A stretch of 5,698 nt of DNA, from positions 1 through 5,698 of the forward strand of contig WREE01000133.1 of the NCBI GenBank assembly GCA_009779515.1. Reading direction: 5' to 3'. The notes below the pieces were generated by a model. It was not told the origin of the DNA. It saw only the letters and a program-made list of their open reading frames with translations, and made no database searches. Source of the DNA: Symbiobacteriaceae bacterium. GTDB taxonomy: Bacteria; Bacillota; JAAYKD01; WRDA01. Shown here piece by piece: positions 1 to 5,055 of the stretch. The translations under genes and the position numbers were made by a program. Position 1 is the first letter of the stretch. Every line of letters begins with the position of its first letter.

Positions 1-8
1 ACCTTTCG

Positions 9-92
9 GCGGGACGATTACCATCGTCCCCTACGATTTGGACAATCATATGTATGATGGATCCTCGTAGGGGCAGATGGCAATCTGCCCGT
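9..92. repeat. Inverted pair of REP-like palindromic units (REPIN-like element)
   Basis: Two copies of a unit of about 30 bases face each other. The right unit (65-92, plus strand) reads TCGTAGGGGCAGATGG then CAATCTGCCCG. The left unit (9-36, minus strand) reads TCGTAGGGGACGATGG then TAATCGTCCCG. Each holds a perfect 8-bp hairpin with a 4-base loop (11-18/23-30 and 71-78/83-90). The stems differ at two positions, and both differences are compensated on the other arm. A GTAG tetranucleotide sits at the 5' foot of each hairpin, which is the hallmark of REP sequences mobilised by RAYT (Y1 HUH) transposases. The units are joined by a 28-base spacer that is itself partly palindromic (45-50/53-58). 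The heads also pair with each other over 9 bp (28-36/65-73). The hairpins and inverted arrangement are seen directly; membership of a genome-wide REP family is inferred. Confidence 0.7.
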
Positions 93-111
93 TAATTTTG
101 TTTTGTATTCA

Positions 112-125
112 GCGGGACGATGGCC
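112..125. repeat. Truncated third REP-like unit
   Basis: The ten bases GCGGGACGAT at 112-121 repeat positions 9-18 exactly and in the same orientation. They are followed by GGCC, which fits the 4-base loop position. The second stem arm (ATCGTCCC) and the GTAG head are missing, and the sequence runs into AAAAATTTGC instead. It looks like half of a unit, left by deletion or incomplete insertion. A short chance repeat is possible but unlikely so close to the intact pair. Confidence 0.5.
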
Positions 126-149
126 AAAAATTTGCACCCTGAGATACTG

Positions 150-186
150 AAACACCTTCCAGCTAAAGCATAGCCGGAAGGTGTTT
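150..186. terminator. Strong hairpin, candidate (possibly bidirectional) terminator after the EAL-HDOD gene
   Basis: AAACACCTTCC (150-160) pairs perfectly with GGAAGGTGTTT (176-186) over 11 bp. The enclosed 15 bases can add a small inner stem, GCTA (162-165) with TAGC (171-174). It lies 112 bases beyond the stop of the minus-strand EAL-HDOD gene, where the transcript should end. On the minus strand the stem ends in TTT and continues CAGTATCT; on the plus strand it ends in TTT and continues GTTACGTATTT. Neither U-tract is strong, so the terminator role is an inference from position and stem strength. Confidence 0.5.
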
Positions 187-202
187 GTTACGTATTTAAC
201 TG

Positions 203-248
203 CTGGAATGTTTCAAGCTCTGGCAGGAAAGCTTTTAAACACCTCCAG
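203..248. other. Imperfect long hairpin in the 3' flank of the EAL-HDOD gene
   Basis: CTGGA (203-207) pairs with TCCAG (244-248), TGTTT (209-213) with AAACA (237-241), and AAGCT (215-219) with AGCTT (230-234). This gives about 15 bp interrupted by two small bulges, with a 10-base loop at 220-229. It lies 49 bases past the EAL-HDOD stop, between the gene and the stronger 150-186 hairpin. No U-tract follows on the minus strand, so a simple terminator is unlikely. An mRNA 3'-end stabiliser or a decayed terminator or repeat are possibilities. Confidence 0.4.
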
Positions 249-251
249 GCA

Positions 252-274
252 ATTAACGTTAATAATAGCGTTAA
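252..274. promoter_or_regulatory. TTAACG/CGTTAA half-site cluster with a 12-bp palindrome
   Basis: ATTAACGTTAAT (252-263) is a perfect 12-bp palindrome. A further CGTTAA at 269-274 gives three copies of the same half-site within 23 bases; TTAACG at 253-258 and CGTTAA at 269-274 form another inverted pair. This resembles a protein-binding operator, but it lies downstream of the EAL-HDOD stop and no promoter or target gene is seen beside it. The symmetry is directly visible; any regulatory role is a guess, and it may only be an AT-rich spacer. Confidence 0.2.
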
Positions 275-297
275 GCTCCACCTAAGCTCTCTCCTTA

Positions 298-1539
298 TTA
301 CAGTCTGGTCGCTTGGTTTATCTCCTCCAGCAAAGCGTCGCCCCACTGCATGGCACGCAAATAGGTATTGGTAACACGCTCCGGCGTCAGCTTATGACGC
401 TCCAAGAGCGGCTCCATCATATCCCAGTCGCCGTTCATATAATAGTTACAGAGGTGCAACACCGCAACTAAAGGACCCTCATCGTAGAGAAGAGCATTTT
501 TCACCTGGGAGCTTACGGCAATATCCTTTAAAAAATCCTCCATAGGCATACGCGTAATAGTTTCTCCTAAAAAGAAAAGCCCCACCATAAAGCACTCCTC
601 GCTGTTGAAGCCGAAGGAGGGAGCGATAAGCTCACAGAAACGAGCGCAGATAAGAGCACGGCTGGTGAGCTCATCGGGGAGGTCTTGAGCGAAGTCTTTC
701 ATCGCCATAAGGTAAAGCCACTTGCGAAAGGAGTTGATACCCATCAAGACCATACCTTGGCGGATAGTAGCAATATCCCCTTTTTGGCTATGGGGTATCA
801 CATAGTTTAGCAGGCGCAGGAACTTAACCGTCAGACCCATATCTTGCATAACCACTCGCGACATATCGGCATATTCAAAGTCGCCTTTGTTGGTTTCGCT
901 CATCAGCCTGATTAAGTTGAGGCGGGTAGGAGCCAACTCCGGAGAGCTGAGCAGGGTAGGTTTACTAAAGAAGTACCCCTGGAAGTAGGAGTAACCCCAC
1001 TTCAGAGCCTTTTGAAACTCCTCTTGGGTCTCCACCTTTTCGGCTAAAAACTTAACCCCCCGGGGGGCAAAGAGCTTGACTATACGTTCCAGCTGAACAT
1101 CGTCGGTATTCATGAAGTCCATTTTAATAATGTTAGCTTGTTGGATAAGCGCCATATGGCGTCCTGTAAAAACGAAGTCATCCAAAGCCAGGATATACCC
1201 TGCCTGACGCAGCTCGGCACAACGCTGCACCAGCTCATTGCTGGGGACAACATCCTCCAGCACCTCAATAACCACACTTTGAGTTGGGAACAAAGTAGCG
1301 TAATCACCGAGGATCATATCCTCGGTGAAGTTAATAAAAGCAGGTTTGCCGGCAGTAACCGTCTCTAAGCCTAAGTTGGTTAAAACATCGATAATAACGC
1401 TTGAGGTCGCTTGGTTGCCGTCACTAACCATGGCTTTATCGGTGGAGCCGCCGCTGCGATAATTGCGGTAGAGCAGCTCATAGGCAAACAGCTCCATATC
1501 TCGGTTAAAAATAGGTTGCCGAGCCAACATTATTTCCAC
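298..1539 (-). CDS. EAL-HDOD signalling protein (YuxH-like, COG3434 type)
   Basis: A 413-residue two-domain cytoplasmic protein with no signal peptide or membrane segment visible. The N-terminal half (about 5-200) is an EAL domain, the fold of cyclic-di-GMP phosphodiesterases. Recognisable positions are E21-L-L (EAL motif, in YELLYR), N70 (INFTED), E92 (EVLE), D120-D121 (LDDF), K139 and D141 (IKMDF), E167 and E170 (AEKVET), and QGYFFSKP at 187-194. The loop after DDF reads VFTG rather than the usual GTG. The C-terminal half (about 205-400) is an HDOD domain, an HD-fold without the HD metal ligands, with the family-like LMGINSFRKW stretch near 265. The start is GTG at 1539: AAAGGA at 1550-1555 lies 10 bases upstream, whereas the ATG at 1530 would be 19 bases away. 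It ends TAATAA. The family includes active phosphodiesterases and inactive sensors, so activity is unsettled. The domain call is firm; the exact role is unknown. Confidence 0.93.
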   Translation of the reverse strand: MEIMLARQPIFNRDMELFAYELLYRNYRSGGSTDKAMVSDGNQATSSVIIDVLTNLGLETVTAGKPAFINFTEDMILGDYATLFPTQSVVIEVLEDVVPSNELVQRCAELRQAGYILALDDFVFTGRHMALIQQANIIKMDFMNTDDVQLERIVKLFAPRGVKFLAEKVETQEEFQKALKWGYSYFQGYFFSKPTLLSSPELAPTRLNLIRLMSETNKGDFEYADMSRVVMQDMGLTVKFLRLLNYVIPHSQKGDIATIRQGMVLMGINSFRKWLYLMAMKDFAQDLPDELTSRALICARFCELIAPSFGFNSEECFMVGLFFLGETITRMPMEDFLKDIAVSSQVKNALLYDEGPLVAVLHLCNYYMNGDWDMMEPLLERHKLTPERVTNTYLRAMQWGDALLEEINQATRL

Positions 1540-1654
1540 AGTTATTCCGTCCTTTCACAACCACCTAACACCATCTCGCCTCTAACATCCCGCCTGAATC
1601 CCGGCGGAGCGCACCACAAACCAGGCACGAGCTAGCGTTATGCACTTCCTACAG
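1540..1654. other. Intergenic gap between gyrA and the EAL-HDOD gene
   Basis: These 115 bases hold the ribosome-binding site of the EAL-HDOD gene (AAAGGA, minus strand, 1550-1555) and a 5-bp GC-rich inverted repeat, CCGCC (1590-1594) with GGCGG (1603-1607). No U-tract follows the inverted repeat on the minus strand, so it is not a convincing gyrA terminator. I see no clear -35/-10 pair. The gap is long enough for a promoter, so the EAL-HDOD gene could be transcribed separately or by read-through from gyrA. Confidence 0.4.
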
Positions 1655-4126
1655 CTATCTTTCCAGAAAAGTAAGCTGTTCGTCTTCTGTTCTTTGGGGA
1701 ACCACCTTAGCCAGAGCGACTACCCTATCTCCCTCCTTGAGGTCCATAATATTCACCCCTTGGGTTACCCGACTAAAACGATTAATGTCGTCCACAGGAG
1801 TGCGGATAATAATCCCCTGGGCAGTGATAACCATCACTTCGTCCCCCGGCCGCACCAAGCGTATGCCGGCGATAGCCCCCGAACGGGCGCTAACTCGCGT
1901 CAGAAGGATACCCTTGCCACCCCGTGACTGCCCCCTGTATTCATCCAAGCGAGTCCGCTTGCCATAGCCGTTTTCGGTAACCACCAGCAGTTCAGATTCC
2001 TGACTGACGACATCGAGAGCAATAACTTCGTCGTTGGCGGCAAGGCTGATACCCCGCACCCCGGCGGTATTACGACCCATCACCCGGACTCCATGCTCAT
2101 TGAAACGGATAACCTTACCCTGACGAGTGGCAATAAAAATATCATCGCCAGATTTCGTCTGAAGGACTCCCACCAGTTCGTCCTCTTCAGCCAGCTTCAT
2201 AGCAATCATACCGGTGACACGGACGTTGGAAAACTGGTCGAGCGTGCCTTTCTTGACAACTCCCCGCCGAGTGCAGAAGAAGAGCTCACCGGTATACTCC
2301 CCTTCCTTAACAGCAATAACCGTGCTGACCTTTTCGGCACCGCTAATCTGCAAGAGGTTGACCAAGTTAGTTCCTTTGGCTTGGCGACCGGCTTCCGGAA
2401 GATTATAAACCTTGCAGGTATAGACCTTGCCCTTATCGGTGAAGAAGAGAAGGTCGTGGTGAGTGGAAGTAACGAATAAGCTTTCCACAAAATCTTCTTC
2501 TTTGGTACCCATGCCGGCTACCCCTCGACCACCTCGTCTTTGGGTGCGATAGGTGGTGGCAGGAAGGCGTTTGATGTAACCCTGATGAGTAAGGGTGACC
2601 ACCATCTCCTCTTCGGCGATGAGGTCTTCCACCTCCAATTCCCCTGCGTCGGCCACAATTTCCGAGCGACGGGGATCGCTATACTCTCGCTGCAGGCGCT
2701 CTAAATCGGTGCGCACCAAGGCTACCTGCAAGGTTTCATCTGCCAGAATGGTACGCAAGCGCAGCACCTCGTCCATGACCTGACGATACTCTTCCTCCAG
2801 CTTCTCCAGTTCCAGGCTGGTAAGACGGCGTAAACGCATATCTAAAACAGCCGTTGCCTGGCGTTCGCTTAAGGAGAAGGTGAGCATCAGATCGTTCTTA
2901 GCTACATCATCATCGGCGGCGGTGCGAATGATGCGTATGACGGCATCGATGTTGGCCACCGCGATGCGCAAACCTTCCAAAATATGGGCTCTATCCAGAG
3001 CCTTGGTCAGTTCGAAGTTTAAGCGCCGGAGTAAAACAGCTCTTTGGTGAGCCAGGTAAAAAGCCAAAACCTCTTTTAAGGTCATGACTTTGGGTACCCC
3101 GTCGTCTAAAGCCAGCATAATAACCCCAAAATTCATCTGGAGTGAGGTATGGGCGTAGAGCTGATTGAGAAGCACCGTAGGATTGGTGTCCCGGCGTAAG
3201 TCGATGACAATACGCATACCGTCCCGGTCGGATTCATCGTTGAGATCGGTGATACCGTCTATTTTTTTATCTCTCACCAAAAGGGCAATCCGCTCAATTA
3301 GGCGAGCTTTATTCACCTGGTAGGGGAGCTGATCGACAATGATACGAGTGCGTCCGTTCTGTAAGCGCTCAATGCGGCTTCTAGCTCGCATGGTAACGCT
3401 CCCTCTACCGGTATGGTAGGCGCTGCTAATCCCTTCACGACCCATAATTTGCCCTGCTGTAGGAAAGTCGGGCCCGGGAATATGCTCCATAAGCTGAGCT
3501 ATGGTTATCTCCGGATCGTCCAGCAAAGCCATAGCACCTTGTAGCACTTCTCCCAGGTTGTGAGGAGGGATGTTAGTTGCCATTCCTACGGCAATACCGG
3601 AAGCCCCGTTGATTAAAAGATACGGCAGATGAGCTGGTAGCACCAAAGGCTCCTGCTCTTTGCCATCGTAGTTCGGAGCAAAATCTACCGTCTCTTTGTC
3701 GATATCTCGCAACATCTCCTGGGCTATTTTAGCCAATCTGGCTTCAGTATAGCGCATATGAGCCGGAGGATCTCCATCTACCGAGCCAAAGTTGCCGTGA
3801 CCGTCCACCATAGGGTACCGGCAGTTAAAATCCTGGGCTAAACGAACCATGGCGTCGTAAATAGGGACATCGCCATGGGGGTGATATTTACCCATAACAT
3901 CGGAGACAGGGCGGGCAGACTTCACATAAGGGCGGTCAAAGGTCATGTTGGATTCGTCCATGGCAAACAGAATACGACGATGTACCGGCTTTAAGCCATC
4001 GCGCACATCGGGGAGAGCCCGGGCAATGATGACACTCATGGCATAATCTATATAGGAACGCTTCATTTCATCGGCTAAATCAACGGGGACGATACGCTCT
4101 TGCTGATGTTCTTCCCCAGCGGGCAT
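1655..4126 (-). CDS. gyrA: DNA gyrase subunit A
   Basis: The 823-residue DNA-cleaving subunit of the GyrA2GyrB2 complex, which introduces negative supercoils using ATP; the length is normal for the family. The catalytic tyrosine is Y126 (MRYTEARL, equal to E. coli Y122), preceded by R125. I178 in NGASGIAVGMATNIPPHN matches the DNA-intercalating isoleucine. Rough layout: winged-helix and tower about 30-340, coiled coil about 350-490 closing the exit gate, and C-terminal beta-pinwheel about 500-810. The GyrA box QRRGGRG (529-535), needed for DNA wrapping, separates it from ParC, and a box-like QSRGGKG recurs at 733-739. In the quinolone pocket, E. coli positions 83, 84 and 87 are V87, P88 and D91: Ser/Thr is replaced by Val. 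The ATG at 4126 has a modest GAGAGAGG ribosome site at 4138-4145, 11 bases upstream, and lies 33 bp after the nucleotidyltransferase gene, which suggests co-transcription. No gyrB is visible. Confidence 0.98.
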   Translation of the reverse strand: MPAGEEHQQERIVPVDLADEMKRSYIDYAMSVIIARALPDVRDGLKPVHRRILFAMDESNMTFDRPYVKSARPVSDVMGKYHPHGDVPIYDAMVRLAQDFNCRYPMVDGHGNFGSVDGDPPAHMRYTEARLAKIAQEMLRDIDKETVDFAPNYDGKEQEPLVLPAHLPYLLINGASGIAVGMATNIPPHNLGEVLQGAMALLDDPEITIAQLMEHIPGPDFPTAGQIMGREGISSAYHTGRGSVTMRARSRIERLQNGRTRIIVDQLPYQVNKARLIERIALLVRDKKIDGITDLNDESDRDGMRIVIDLRRDTNPTVLLNQLYAHTSLQMNFGVIMLALDDGVPKVMTLKEVLAFYLAHQRAVLLRRLNFELTKALDRAHILEGLRIAVANIDAVIRIIRTAADDDVAKNDLMLTFSLSERQATAVLDMRLRRLTSLELEKLEEEYRQVMDEVLRLRTILADETLQVALVRTDLERLQREYSDPRRSEIVADAGELEVEDLIAEEEMVVTLTHQGYIKRLPATTYRTQRRGGRGVAGMGTKEEDFVESLFVTSTHHDLLFFTDKGKVYTCKVYNLPEAGRQAKGTNLVNLLQISGAEKVSTVIAVKEGEYTGELFFCTRRGVVKKGTLDQFSNVRVTGMIAMKLAEEDELVGVLQTKSGDDIFIATRQGKVIRFNEHGVRVMGRNTAGVRGISLAANDEVIALDVVSQESELLVVTENGYGKRTRLDEYRGQSRGGKGILLTRVSARSGAIAGIRLVRPGDEVMVITAQGIIIRTPVDDINRFSRVTQGVNIMDLKEGDRVVALAKVVPQRTEDEQLTFLER

Positions 4127-4170
4127 GCTATCAACTGCCTCTCTCGCGCTAAGGCTTCGCTAGCGCAGTT
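4127..4170 (-). promoter_or_regulatory. gyrA leader: weak ribosome-binding site inside nested inverted repeats
   Basis: On the minus strand AACTGC (4170-4165) can pair with GCAGTT (4138-4133), and GCTA (4164-4161) with TAGC (4151-4148). GCGCTA (4166-4161) with TAGCGC (4151-4146) is a competing 6-bp stem. The structure covers the TAG stop of the upstream nucleotidyltransferase gene (4160-4162) and brackets the GAGAGAGG ribosome site of gyrA (4138-4145). Ribosomes finishing the upstream gene would disrupt it, so translational coupling is plausible. The repeats are seen; the function is inferred, and the stems are short. Confidence 0.35.
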
Positions 4171-5035
4171 TACTGTAAAGCCCCTGCTGATGATATTCTG
4201 CCAGCCTGGCTTCTACTTTAATTTTATCTTCAGGACTGGTAACCCCACACCACCTAGCTTCCACCACCGGAAGAACCTCCACCTGCGCCAAGCCAGTCGC
4301 CCGGTGCTCTTCAATAACGGAAGTCAAAAGAAACTCTCCCGCTCTACCCGGCACCCGAGGTTTGGCCAGGTAGTTAACGAAATCCTGCTCCACCCGGGGC
4401 ATAAACTCAGGAGGTAGCAACCAAAAGGCCATGGAGCAAACCGTTGTCGGCTCCAGCCAGGTCATACTTCCCCCTCCATCATGACCGTAGATAGCACCAT
4501 CTGCTTCCCGGTGAATTTCATACCACTCCTGAAGATGAATCAACTTTTGACCGGCATCTACTTGACAGAGACCACGAGCCACCGCACCTGTTTCCGGCAG
4601 GGTATCTTGAAGGCGGTAGCCCAGCATAGCGTAGCGTGTGGGTGAAGTGGACACAGACAAAGACTGCAAAAAGTGGTAGGCCGTAGCATAGACCTGGATG
4701 CCCCCATAGTAGTCATCGCTGTTGGCAATCACCATGGGACCGTTAACCACCGTCGCGGCACTGCGGGCGGCATCAGCAGTTCCCAGAGGTTCCTCCTGGA
4801 AAGCAAAGTGTAACTCGAAACGGTGGCGCAGCACATGCTTGGTCATTTTTTCTTGGAATAGCTCCAGATGCTCACGCCGAATGACCAAAACTACCCGAGT
4901 GAAACCGACCTCTACCGCATCGGCAATAGTATAATCCATTATCAGTTCACCGTGAGGACCAAAACCTTCCAGCTGCTTTAAACCACCATAGCGGGTTCCT
5001 CTGCCAGCTGCCAGAAGAACAAGATTACTCTGCAT
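4160..5035 (-). CDS. Sugar-phosphate nucleotidyltransferase-like protein (NTP_transferase fold)
   Basis: A 291-residue soluble protein of the Rossmann-like nucleotidyltransferase fold, which typically joins an NTP to a sugar 1-phosphate to make an NDP-sugar and pyrophosphate. The N-terminus carries the nucleotide-binding signature LLAAGRGTRYGGLKQ (7-21), with G11, G13, T14, R15 and K20 as key positions. PLGTADA (83-89) is the base-recognition region, NSDDYY (105-110) holds the expected metal-binding aspartate, and WCGVTSPEDK (262-271) is a conserved C-terminal motif of this subfamily. The start is ATG at 5035: AAAGGAG at 5044-5050 sits 8 bases upstream. A longer reading frame to 5152 adds 39 residues, but they overlap the preceding gene and precede the domain. 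The gene starts 20 bp after the beta-helix gene and ends 33 bp before gyrA, so it is probably in an operon. The sugar and nucleotide cannot be named from sequence alone; it is not clearly GlmU, RmlA or MurU. Confidence 0.9.
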   Translation of the reverse strand: MQSNLVLLAAGRGTRYGGLKQLEGFGPHGELIMDYTIADAVEVGFTRVVLVIRREHLELFQEKMTKHVLRHRFELHFAFQEEPLGTADAARSAATVVNGPMVIANSDDYYGGIQVYATAYHFLQSLSVSTSPTRYAMLGYRLQDTLPETGAVARGLCQVDAGQKLIHLQEWYEIHREADGAIYGHDGGGSMTWLEPTTVCSMAFWLLPPEFMPRVEQDFVNYLAKPRVPGRAGEFLLTSVIEEHRATGLAQVEVLPVVEARWCGVTSPEDKIKVEARLAEYHQQGLYSKLR

Positions 5036-5043
5036 ACTATCGG

Positions 5044-5050
5044 CTCCTTT
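5044..5050 (-). promoter_or_regulatory. Ribosome-binding site that fixes the nucleotidyltransferase start
   Basis: AAAGGAG on the minus strand lies 8 bases before the ATG at 5035, in the 20-bp gap after the TAA of the beta-helix gene. It is a near-perfect Shine-Dalgarno sequence and selects the 291-residue form over the 330-residue extension. Confidence 0.85.
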
Positions 5051-5055
5051 AGCGG

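Noticed and set aside
213..281. A 22-codon minus-strand reading frame starting at GTG 281, with AAGGAG about 9 bases upstream
   Set aside because: It is very short, its end lies inside the 203-248 hairpin and its middle covers the 252-274 palindromes. The ribosome-like site overlaps the TAATAA stop of the EAL-HDOD gene and may be chance. It would need ribosome profiling or conservation to revive.
1590..1607. CCGCC/GGCGG inverted repeat as a gyrA terminator
   Set aside because: It has only 5 bp and no U-tract follows it on the minus strand.
1910..1930. Second GyrA-box-like motif QSRGGKG as a novelty
   Set aside because: Similar vestigial boxes occur in later pinwheel blades of other bacterial GyrA proteins, so it is expected variation.
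2093..2479. A 128-codon plus-strand reading frame opposite gyrA, and similar shorter ones at 1138-1368, 1411-1927 and 4100-4417
   Set aside because: They are antisense or out-of-frame shadows of well-supported genes, with no recognisable domains and no ribosome sites worth noting.
1655..4126. Identity as topoisomerase IV subunit ParC
   Set aside because: The canonical GyrA box QRRGGRG and a full six-blade-sized C-terminal domain fit GyrA, not ParC.
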